This document shows positions 9,092 through 15,845 of a stretch of DNA of 21,368 nucleotides, one piece after another. The notes under the pieces are model-generated. The model did not search any database and was not told the origin of the DNA. It saw only the letters and a list, made by a program, of their open reading frames with translations. Where the stretch lies: contig JAHZAV010000035.1 of NCBI GenBank assembly GCA_019423745.1, positions 1 through 21,368 of the forward strand, given 5' to 3'. How positions within the stretch are numbered: the stretch's first letter is position 1; the number at the start of each line of letters is the position of its first letter. Both the position numbers and the translations under genes were made by a program. The stretch comes from Lachnospiraceae bacterium. Its GTDB lineage: Bacteria > Bacillota > Clostridia > Lachnospirales > Lachnospiraceae.

Positions 9092-9829
9092 ATGGACAGG
9101 TTTATCGATTTGCATTGCCATATACTTCCAGGTGTGGATGATGGTGCTAAAAATATGGAAGAGACCTTGCGTATGCTGCAGATTGCGCATGATGAAGGCA
9201 TACGCTATGTCATTGCAACGCCTCACCATCACCCTAGAAGAGGAAAAGAATCACCGGAAATTCTGCGGGAACGCATTAAAAGAGTACGGGTAGAAGCGAG
9301 AAAAATTGATGAAAGAATGAAAATTTTTCTTGGAACAGAGATTTATTTCGGTCAAGATATCCCGGATAAATTAAAGGAACGGCAGATTTTGACAATAAAC
9401 GGAACTAAAAATGTACTGGTGGAATTTTCCCCTATGGATACATTTGAATATATCCAGCAGGGTATCCAGCAGATACAAATGAAAGGCTATACCGTGATTT
9501 TAGCGCATATTGAAAGGTATACATGTATTAGAGAAGATATTACCCTGGCAGAGCATCTTACCGATATGGGAGTATTGATTCAGGTAAATGCAGGAAGTAT
9601 TATTGGAGACAGTGGACGCCAGGTCAAGAAATTTGTAAAAGAACTTCTAGAAAATGAAATGGTTTCCTATATAGGAACGGATGCACACAGTCCCAGACAT
9701 CGTGCACCACATATGAAAAAAGCAGCAGAGTATGTACGGAAAAAATATGGAGAAGAATATATGAGGAGGATATTTTTCAGCAATGCGGCTGACATGCTGA
9801 AGAAAAAGAAGAAGAATGAGTCAAGATAA
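9092..9829 (+). CDS. cpsB: CpsB/CapC-type PHP-family manganese-dependent tyrosine phosphatase
   Basis: This protein dephosphorylates the C-terminal tyrosines of the partner kinase (CpsD) and so controls capsule or exopolysaccharide assembly. The PHP fold is complete in 245 residues: DLHCHILPGVDDG (6-18) with H8 and H10, TPHHHP (43-48), E83 (GTEIYF), E111, AHIERY with H139, and GTDAHSPRHR with D197 and H199. All expected metal ligands are present, so it should be active. I chose ATG 9092 after AGAGGAG (9081-9087), because reading further upstream in frame runs into the promoter and the added residues do not resemble the family. It overlaps cpsC by 14 bp, indicating coupled translation. It is first in an operon with cpsC, cpsD, an Ig-like protein and an LCP protein. 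Confidence 0.93.
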   Translation: MDRFIDLHCHILPGVDDGAKNMEETLRMLQIAHDEGIRYVIATPHHHPRRGKESPEILRERIKRVRVEARKIDERMKIFLGTEIYFGQDIPDKLKERQILTINGTKNVLVEFSPMDTFEYIQQGIQQIQMKGYTVILAHIERYTCIREDITLAEHLTDMGVLIQVNAGSIIGDSGRQVKKFVKELLENEMVSYIGTDAHSPRHRAPHMKKAAEYVRKKYGEEYMRRIFFSNAADMLKKKKKNESR

Positions 9830-10589
9830 AACAACCAACCGTGATTTTGAAAATGAAGAAATAACCATTGACCTGACGGAATTGTTTCTGGCTTTGTGGA
9901 ATAAGGTACATCTGATTATTCTTGCAGGAATTTTGATGGCGTTAGTAGCTTTTGTGGGAACCAAACTTTTTATGACGCCAATGTACACTTCCACAACCAG
10001 TATGTATGTTCTTTCCAGAACAGATGGAAGCAGCAGTGTTACATACAACGATTTGCAGACAAGTACCCAGCTGACACAGGATTATATGGAGCTGGTAAAA
10101 AGCCGCCCTGTATTGGAGCAGGTAATTGCAGTCCTTAACCTGGATATGACAACCGATGAGTTAAAGAAATGCATTTCAACAGAAAATGCATCAGAAAGCC
10201 GTATTCTTACAATCAGTGTAGAAAATGAAGATCCTAAACTGGCAAAAGAGATTGCGGATGCTTTGAGAGAATCTGTCAGCATTCAGATTACTGAGATTAT
10301 GGAAGCGGATGCGGTAAATCCAATAGAAGAAGCAAACCTTCCTACATCACCGTCTTCACCCAGTACAATGAAAAACATTGCCATTGGCGGACTTTTAGGT
10401 ATTCTGATCGCTGCCGGAATTATCATATTGATTTTTATCCTGGATGATACGATTAAAACGCCGGATGATGTGGAATACTATCTGGGATTAAATACCCTGA
10501 CTTCTATCCCGATCCAGGAGGGTGTGAAGAAATCCAAGAAAGTGAAAGGATTATCTTCCAAAAAACTGGAGAAACAATTAAGGAGATAG
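9816..10589 (+). CDS. cpsC: Wzz-like polysaccharide chain-length regulator / kinase activator (CpsC/CapA)
   Basis: This is a membrane adaptor of the Gram-positive Wzz class. The protein activates the cognate BY-kinase and helps set polymer length or attachment. Seen here in 257 residues are a short cytoplasmic N-terminus, TM1 at about 31-49, an extracellular region (about 52-184) opening with the family-like PMYTSTTSMYVL, a proline-rich motif (P176, P179, P182) just before TM2 at about 187-208, and a basic cytoplasmic tail (209-257). The two-helix form with a separate kinase gene is the usual Firmicutes arrangement. The start ATG 9816 lies inside the end of cpsB, and cpsD follows after 12 bp. 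Confidence 0.93.
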   Translation: MSQDKTTNRDFENEEITIDLTELFLALWNKVHLIILAGILMALVAFVGTKLFMTPMYTSTTSMYVLSRTDGSSSVTYNDLQTSTQLTQDYMELVKSRPVLEQVIAVLNLDMTTDELKKCISTENASESRILTISVENEDPKLAKEIADALRESVSIQITEIMEADAVNPIEEANLPTSPSSPSTMKNIAIGGLLGILIAAGIIILIFILDDTIKTPDDVEYYLGLNTLTSIPIQEGVKKSKKVKGLSSKKLEKQLRR

Positions 10590-10601
10590 GAGGGATAGAA
10601 T

Positions 10602-11288
10602 ATGCAGGAGATTACATTAAAAAATATTGCAAAAGACTACCGGAGCAACGAAGCTTACAAAACACTCCGGACGAATATAGAGTTTTCGGGTGCAGACAAT
10701 AAAGTTATTGTTCTGACCAGCTGTACACCAAATGAAGGAAAGAGTACCGTATCTTTGGGACTTTCCCTGTCATTGGCTGAAAGTGGAAAGAAAGTTTTGT
10801 TTATTGACGCCGATCTTAGAAAATCTGTCCTTGTAGGACGTCATAGAGTAACAGAAGAAGTAAAGGGATTAAGCCATTTCCTTTCCGGACAGGCTGAGGT
10901 AGAAGAGGTTATGTATAAAACACAGGAACCTGGGCTTGTTGTAATGTTTGCAGGAGTTATTCCTCCAAATCCGGCTGAGCTCCTTGGGCAGAAACGGTTT
11001 GAAGCTTTGATTTCCAGTGCAAGAAAAGTGTATGACTACATTATTATTGACGCACCTCCTCTTGGAAGTGTAATTGACAGCGCGATTATTGCCAAAGTTT
11101 GCGATGCTTCTGTTCTGGTTATTTCTGCTCATACCATTAGTTATAAATTTGCAAGGACGGTAAAAGAACAGTTGGAAAAAACAGGATGCCCGATTCTCGG
11201 AGTAGTTCTGAATAAAGTAAATATGAAGCAGAATAAATATTATGGAAAATACTATGGACAGTATTATGGAGATTACGGAAAGAAATAG
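10602..11288 (+). CDS. cpsD: Bacterial tyrosine (BY) kinase, CpsD/CapB type
   Basis: This cytoplasmic kinase autophosphorylates a C-terminal tyrosine cluster and works with CpsC as activator and CpsB as phosphatase. The 228 residues show Walker A CTPNEGKST (41-49), Walker A' LFIDADLR with D69 and D71, and Walker B IIIDAPP with D150. The tail NKYYGKYYGQYYGDYGKK (211-228) holds seven tyrosines as three YYG repeats plus a last Y. The N-terminal motif EAYKTLRTNIEFS (17-29) is typical of the family's oligomer interface. AGGAGG at 10588-10593 precedes ATG 10602 and overlaps the cpsC stop. All catalytic elements are present, so it should be active. The next gene follows after 11 bp. Confidence 0.95.
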   Translation: MQEITLKNIAKDYRSNEAYKTLRTNIEFSGADNKVIVLTSCTPNEGKSTVSLGLSLSLAESGKKVLFIDADLRKSVLVGRHRVTEEVKGLSHFLSGQAEVEEVMYKTQEPGLVVMFAGVIPPNPAELLGQKRFEALISSARKVYDYIIIDAPPLGSVIDSAIIAKVCDASVLVISAHTISYKFARTVKEQLEKTGCPILGVVLNKVNMKQNKYYGKYYGQYYGDYGKK

Positions 11289-11299
11289 GGGATAAAGAT

Positions 11300-12007
11300 A
11301 TGAAACAGCGTGTCATATGGACGATCATGGCAGCAGCTTGTATTGTTCTTGCAGCCATATCGGCTTTTGTCTATATCGGTCAGGATAACACACCGCCGGA
11401 AATCAGCATTGAAAAGATGGACATTACTTATACAGAAGGTGATTCTTATGAGTCTTTGCTGGAGGGTGTGACTGCTACAGATAATATAGACGGAGATCTG
11501 ACAGATCAGGTGTTTGTGGACCGGATTATTGCTACAGGAGAAGATACCGCTGTCGTTTATTATGGTGTTACAGATAAAGCACAAAATGTAGCTACAAAGA
11601 AAAGAACAATTACATATCATTCCAAAGGAAGCGATACAGAAAGTACAGAGGAAAGTACGGAAGAAAATACAGAAGTACAAGAAGAAGCAGTGCAGGAAGA
11701 AGAACAGGCACAGCAGCAGGAAACGGATGCACAGCAGCAGACAGAGCTGGTTCCGGACGGAGCGAATCCGGCAATTGCTTTATCCAGTGATACGCTTACG
11801 ATTAAGGCGGGCTCCACGTTTGATCCTATGAGCGTTGTACAGGGAATGGTAGATGATAAAGATAACGTTGATGTTTTATCCAGACAGGTTATGGTCGATG
11901 GAAATTATGATGTTACGGTTCCTGGAAGCTATTCCCTGAACTTTTCTGTAAAGGACAGTGACGGAAATATTTCGGCGCCAGTGGCATTTACATTGGTTGT
12001 ACAGTAA
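11300..12007 (+). CDS. Membrane-anchored protein with two Ig-like (DUF5011-like) domains
   Basis: This 235-residue protein has a single N-terminal hydrophobic segment (about 6-26) without a lipobox. It is probably an uncleaved anchor with the rest outside the cell. Domain 1 (about 31-108) carries ATDNIDGDLTDQV and GVTDKAQNVATKKRTITY, the pattern of DUF5011/HYR-like Ig folds. A Glu/Gln/Thr-rich linker (109-149) follows. Domain 2 (about 150-235) ends PGSYSLNFSVKDSDGNISAP, a second Ig-like unit. No catalytic motif is visible. It is co-transcribed between the kinase and the LCP transferase, so a structural or sugar/wall-binding role in polymer export or attachment is plausible, but that is inference. 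The start ATG 11300 follows a weak AGGGGATA site. Confidence 0.8.
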   Translation: MKQRVIWTIMAAACIVLAAISAFVYIGQDNTPPEISIEKMDITYTEGDSYESLLEGVTATDNIDGDLTDQVFVDRIIATGEDTAVVYYGVTDKAQNVATKKRTITYHSKGSDTESTEESTEENTEVQEEAVQEEEQAQQQETDAQQQTELVPDGANPAIALSSDTLTIKAGSTFDPMSVVQGMVDDKDNVDVLSRQVMVDGNYDVTVPGSYSLNFSVKDSDGNISAPVAFTLVVQ

Positions 12008-12020
12008 AGGAGAAAAAGTT

Positions 12021-13496
12021 ATGGCAAAGCACAGCAGACATTCCTATTCAAAGGGAAGTTCTCATAGACACTCATATTCCGAGGAAAAAAGGCCGAAACA
12101 TCTGGCAGGAAAGCTACTGGCACTTTTGCAGCTGCTTTTGTCAGCAGCGTTGATTGTTGTGGCATGGAACAGCGGAATGGTACCTATGAAATATCTGATT
12201 GCATTGATTATTGTATCATTGATATTATTTGGTATTACTTTTGGTCTTCAGTATATTAAGAATAAGATCTTTATTTTAGGTATTGTACTGAGCGTTTTAA
12301 TCAGTATTGTATTGGCCTTTGGTGTTGTATATCTTTCAAAGGCTGATCAGCTTTTGAAAGATGTGGGAGGAGCCACATATAAAACAGATAATATGATTGT
12401 TGTTGTTAAGAAGAATGATCCGGCAGAGAATCTTTTAGATGCACAGGATTATCGCTTTGGTTTTCAGACAGCAGCGGATCAGGATAATAATGACAAGATG
12501 AAAGACGATATTCAGACAGCAGTGGGAAGAGATCTGAAAATTGTCGAATTTGATACTGTTCAAGAAGAGGCACAGGGACTTTTGGACGGTAAAATTGAAG
12601 CGGCTGTTTATAATGAGGCTTTTGCAGGAATTATTGAGGAAACGATAGAAGATTATTCGGATCAGGTAAGAGTTCTGTATCAGTACGGAATTGATACGCC
12701 AATTGAACAAGAGGAGACGAACATTGAAGAACCGTTTAATGTGTATATCAGCGGTATTGACGTATCAGGTCCAATTACGACAAATAGCCGAAGTGACGTG
12801 AATATTATTATGACAGTTAACCCCAATACAAAGAAGATATTGTTGACAACAACACCAAGAGATTACTATGTCACAATACCAAATGTATCTGGTGAACAAA
12901 GAGATAAGCTGACTCATGCAGGAATCTACGGTGTGGACGTATCTATGGCAACTCTGGAAAATATTTATGACATTGATCTTACCTATTATGCAAGAGTAAA
13001 CTTTACGTCATTAATTACCATTGTAGATGCTCTGGGAGGGGTAGAAGTAAATTCAGAGTATGCTTTTGAAGCTGGAGGATATCAGTTCCAGAAAGGAATG
13101 AATACATTAAATGGTGAACAGGCACTTGCATTTTCCAGAGAGCGTTACAGCTTTGAATCCGGAGATAATCAGAGAGGAAAGAATCAGGAAGCAGTTCTTA
13201 CCGGAATTTTGCAGAAAGCCATGTCTCCTGCAGTTTTAACAAATGCAAGTCAAATTATAGCAAGTGTCAGTGACAGTGTAGAGACAAATATGACGCAGCA
13301 GGATATGGCAAAATTCATTAATATGCAGCTTTCTGACGGAGCCAGCTGGACAATTGAATCTGTTGCCGCATCAGGAACTGGCGATACGCAGGCATGTTAT
13401 TCCTCCGGAAGTCAGCCATTATATGTAATGTGGCCCGATGAAGCAGTTGTATCTTCAATCAAAGAAAAAATGAACCAGGTATTAAGCGGTCAATAA
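12021..13496 (+). CDS. LCP (LytR-CpsA-Psr) family cell-wall glycopolymer transferase
   Basis: LCP proteins attach lipid-linked glycopolymers to peptidoglycan on the outer face of the membrane. The 491 residues start at ATG 12021 after AAAGGAG; the longer frame from 11958 overlaps the previous gene and lacks a ribosome site. The N-terminus (3-27) is rich in His, Ser and Lys. Three membrane segments follow at about 28-49, 54-78 and 83-105. An external region (about 106-238) is not part of the core LCP fold. The LCP domain (about 240-400) has SDVNIIMTVNP, TTPRDYYV (R280-D281) and FSRERYSFESGDNQRGKNQ with R373, R375, D382 and R385, the arginines and aspartate expected for the pyrophosphate site. 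A C-terminal extension of about 90 residues follows. It is the last gene of the cpsB operon, and no clear terminator follows it. Confidence 0.92.
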   Translation: MAKHSRHSYSKGSSHRHSYSEEKRPKHLAGKLLALLQLLLSAALIVVAWNSGMVPMKYLIALIIVSLILFGITFGLQYIKNKIFILGIVLSVLISIVLAFGVVYLSKADQLLKDVGGATYKTDNMIVVVKKNDPAENLLDAQDYRFGFQTAADQDNNDKMKDDIQTAVGRDLKIVEFDTVQEEAQGLLDGKIEAAVYNEAFAGIIEETIEDYSDQVRVLYQYGIDTPIEQEETNIEEPFNVYISGIDVSGPITTNSRSDVNIIMTVNPNTKKILLTTTPRDYYVTIPNVSGEQRDKLTHAGIYGVDVSMATLENIYDIDLTYYARVNFTSLITIVDALGGVEVNSEYAFEAGGYQFQKGMNTLNGEQALAFSRERYSFESGDNQRGKNQEAVLTGILQKAMSPAVLTNASQIIASVSDSVETNMTQQDMAKFINMQLSDGASWTIESVAASGTGDTQACYSSGSQPLYVMWPDEAVVSSIKEKMNQVLSGQ

Positions 13497-13552
13497 AGTA
13501 TACCAAAAGAGTGTCAAAAATAGCCGCATTAGGGCTGATTGTGACGGACAAG

Positions 13553-13580
13553 TTGTTTTTTGAAGATATCTTGGTAGAAT
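13553..13580 (+). promoter_or_regulatory. Possible internal promoter before the small membrane ORF
   Basis: TTGTTT (13553-13558), a 16-bp spacer and the extended -10 TGGTAGAAT (13572-13580) form a plausible promoter. The spacer contains the perfect 10-bp palindrome AAGATATCTT (13563-13572). The ribosome site of the small ORF is about 20 bp downstream. Confidence 0.5.
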
Positions 13581-13614
13581 AGAGCCTAGAGAAAAACAAA
13601 GGGGAGGAGAAAAG

Positions 13615-13719
13615 ATGCCAGTAACAGTGGATCCGAAAATGGCTGTTATTGCAGCGGTTATAGCAGGTTTGGCGGGAGTGATTCTATTTCTGAAAAGAAA
13701 TATATTTGAATCTGACTGA
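13615..13719 (+). CDS. Small single-pass membrane protein, 34 residues, function unknown
   Basis: The frame runs ATG 13615 to TGA 13717-13719 and encodes MPVTVDPKMAVIAAVIAGLA followed by GVILFLKRNIFESD. Residues 9-26 form one hydrophobic helix with Ala/Gly spacing, followed by K27 and R28, so the C-terminus is predicted to be cytoplasmic. A strong ribosome site (GGGGAGGAG, 13601-13609) sits 5 bp before the ATG. It has a probable own promoter and lies between the LCP gene and the EpsC-type gene. I do not recognise the family. The ribosome site and clean membrane-helix composition favour a real gene over chance. It may assist assembly of the polysaccharide machinery, but this is inference only. 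Confidence 0.6.
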   Translation: MPVTVDPKMAVIAAVIAGLAGVILFLKRNIFESD

Positions 13720-13736
13720 AAGATGGACTCATAATA

Positions 13737-13794
13737 GAAGTGTCTCAGAAACGAAAGGACGCCGTAACGCGACTTGCGTAATTTGAGGCGCTTC
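13737..13794 (+). ncRNA. Structured RNA segment in the leader of the EpsC-type gene
   Basis: An 11-bp stem joins gaagtgtctca (13737-13747) and tgaggcgcttc (13784-13794), with two G-U pairs. It encloses 36 nt that contain a small hairpin, acgc/gcgt (13767-13770/13776-13779). An alternative pairing cgcc (13760-13763) with ggcg (13787-13790) would compete with the long stem. The segment starts 17 nt after the small ORF stop and ends 31 nt before the EpsC-type start. A T-run after the stem is lacking, so it is not an ordinary terminator. I cannot assign it to a known RNA family. Confidence 0.45.
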
Positions 13795-13825
13795 TTCAAT
13801 TAAAAATATATTAGAGGAAAAGGAA

Positions 13826-15721
13826 ATGAGAAAACAAAAGAGAGGAAAACTGGATCATGTATGGGTGAAAAGAGCGATAGCTTTGGCTTTTATAGATGGG
13901 TTGTCTATTTTGGTGGCTTATCTTGCTGCACTCTTTCTAAGATTTGACTTTATTTTTTCCGCTATACCCAGGCAATATCTTGATGGTTATGCATGGTCCA
14001 TGCCCTATTGGGTTATTATTACAATTGTGGTATTTTATGGATTCCGGTTGTATCATAGTATTTGGCGTTTTGCAGGAATGACCGAATTTAAAGCCATGGT
14101 ACAGGCATATATGGTACTTCTTGTGTTATATATTGCGGGAATGTTGTTTATGAGGCTGCATATGCCTAAATCTTACTATTTCATGGGATACATATTAAGT
14201 ATTATGCTGACTGCTGGTTCCAGGTTTGCTTACAGGCTTCTTCGCTCCTATTTCAACAGAGAAAGAAACAGTGAAGAGGGTGCATCGGACCGTGTTATGG
14301 TTATCGGAGGAGGACAGGCCGGACAGGTACTCATTAAAGAAATGAATAGAAGCAGTCATTTGAATACAAAAGTATGCTGTATTATAGATGATAATCCTAA
14401 CAAAAAGGGAAGAGTTTTGGAAGGTGTTCCTATCGTTGGGAATCGATATGATATTGTTGATAAAGTAAAGGAATATAAGATTACCCGTATTGTTTATGCA
14501 ATCCCGGCAACTACCGGAGCAAACCGGAAAGCGATTTTGAATCTTTGTAAGGATACAGGCTGTAAGATGCAGACAGTTCCTGGAGTATATCAGCTTTTAA
14601 ATGAAGAAGTCAGTGTTACAAAGTTAAGGGATGTGGAAATTACAGACCTTCTTGGGCGGGCACAGGTAAAAGTTAACAATTCAGAAATTCTCCATGTGCT
14701 GAAGGATAAAGTAGTTATGGTAACAGGAGGCGGAGGTTCTATCGGTAGCGAGCTTTGCCGGCAGATTGCCAAAGCAGGTCCAAAGACTCTTGTTATTTTT
14801 GACATTTATGAAAATAATGCTTATGAGATCCAGCAGGAGCTGAAAAGAAAATATCCAAAGCTCCATTTGGCTACATTGATCGGATCCGTAAGAAATACAA
14901 AACGCGTTAATTCTGTAATAGAGAAATACAGACCGGAAGTTATTTTCCATGCAGCTGCTCACAAACATGTGCCGCTCATGGAGGACAGCCCCAATGAGGC
15001 AATCAAGAATAATGTGGAAGGTACATATAAAGTAGCACAGGCAGCTGCCAAATACGGCGTGAAAAAGTTTGTACTGATCTCCACAGATAAAGCGGTAAAT
15101 CCGACAAACATCATGGGGGCATCCAAGCGTCTCTGTGAAATGGTGGTACAGATGATGAACCGCCAGTCCGACACCGACTTTGTAGCCGTCCGTTTCGGAA
15201 ATGTACTTGGCAGCAACGGAAGCGTGATTCCGCTGTTTAAGAAACAGATCGCCGAGGGCGGACCGGTAACTGTAACAGATAAACGGATTATCCGTTATTT
15301 TATGACGATTCCGGAAGCCGTGTCTCTGGTACTCCAGGCAGCGTATTACGCCCACGGAGGAGAGATTTTCGTTCTGGATATGGGTGAGCCGGTCAAGATT
15401 GACGACATGGCAAGAAACCTGATCCGCCTCTCCGGCTATGTTCCGGATGAGGATATCAAGATAGAATACACCGGACTTCGACCAGGAGAAAAGCTCTACG
15501 AAGAGCTTCTCATGGATGAGGAAGGTATGACGGAAACAGAAAATGAACTGATTTTTATTGGCAAGCCTATTGAGATGGACGACGAGGATTTCAGAAAGAA
15601 GCTGCAGCTGTTAGATGAAGCAAGCAGAATGGAATCTGATAAAATAAAAGAAATTGTTTCGGAAATCGTGCCGACATATCAGTATAAAAAAGAAACGTGT
15701 GAACAGGAAGCTATAAGTTAA
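13826..15721 (+). CDS. Membrane UDP-sugar epimerase/4,6-dehydratase (FlaA1/WbpM/CapD/EpsC type)
   Basis: Members convert UDP-GlcNAc or related sugars to 4-keto-6-deoxy intermediates for capsule or exopolysaccharide repeat units. The 631 residues begin with four membrane segments (about 18-40, 61-77, 94-110, 117-137). A first Rossmann-like domain follows (VMVIGGGQAGQVLIKEM from residue 157). The catalytic SDR domain starts at VTGGGGSIGSEL (299-310). The active site is S419 in LISTDKAVNP with M430 and K434 in NIMGASKR. Methionine replaces the usual SDR tyrosine, as in WbpM-like enzymes. The motif GLRPGEKLYEELL is near the end. The start ATG 13826 follows GAGGAAAAGG. GC content rises from about 40% to about 50% within the 3' third (roughly 15120-15540). 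A terminator lies 36 bp after the stop. Confidence 0.94.
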   Translation: MRKQKRGKLDHVWVKRAIALAFIDGLSILVAYLAALFLRFDFIFSAIPRQYLDGYAWSMPYWVIITIVVFYGFRLYHSIWRFAGMTEFKAMVQAYMVLLVLYIAGMLFMRLHMPKSYYFMGYILSIMLTAGSRFAYRLLRSYFNRERNSEEGASDRVMVIGGGQAGQVLIKEMNRSSHLNTKVCCIIDDNPNKKGRVLEGVPIVGNRYDIVDKVKEYKITRIVYAIPATTGANRKAILNLCKDTGCKMQTVPGVYQLLNEEVSVTKLRDVEITDLLGRAQVKVNNSEILHVLKDKVVMVTGGGGSIGSELCRQIAKAGPKTLVIFDIYENNAYEIQQELKRKYPKLHLATLIGSVRNTKRVNSVIEKYRPEVIFHAAAHKHVPLMEDSPNEAIKNNVEGTYKVAQAAAKYGVKKFVLISTDKAVNPTNIMGASKRLCEMVVQMMNRQSDTDFVAVRFGNVLGSNGSVIPLFKKQIAEGGPVTVTDKRIIRYFMTIPEAVSLVLQAAYYAHGGEIFVLDMGEPVKIDDMARNLIRLSGYVPDEDIKIEYTGLRPGEKLYEELLMDEEGMTETENELIFIGKPIEMDDEDFRKKLQLLDEASRMESDKIKEIVSEIVPTYQYKKETCEQEAIS

Positions 15722-15756
15722 GGACTGATAAAGTATTTGAATTTATAAAGTGCATT

Positions 15757-15817
15757 AAAAAGGAAAGTAAGAAGAGAAAATTCCATTTTGGAACTCTCAT
15801 TTTTACTTTCCTTTTTT
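15757..15817. terminator. Bidirectional terminator between convergent genes
   Basis: A perfect 14-bp stem, aaaaaggaaagtaa (15757-15770) with ttactttccttttt (15803-15816), encloses an inner ttcc/ggaa hairpin. T-runs occur on both strands, so it can end the EpsC-type transcript and the opposite M20 transcript. Confidence 0.88.
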
Positions 15818-15845
15818 ATGAAAAAGTTGAAATATGTGGGATTTA

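Noticed and set aside
11958..12020. Upstream ATG extending the LCP protein by 21 residues
   Set aside because: It lies within the previous gene without a ribosome site, whereas ATG 12021 follows AAAGGAG.
13482..13799. 105-codon minus-strand frame across the LCP-dehydratase gap
   Set aside because: It opposes the small ORF with its strong ribosome site, has no clear ribosome site of its own, and its translation is not domain-like.
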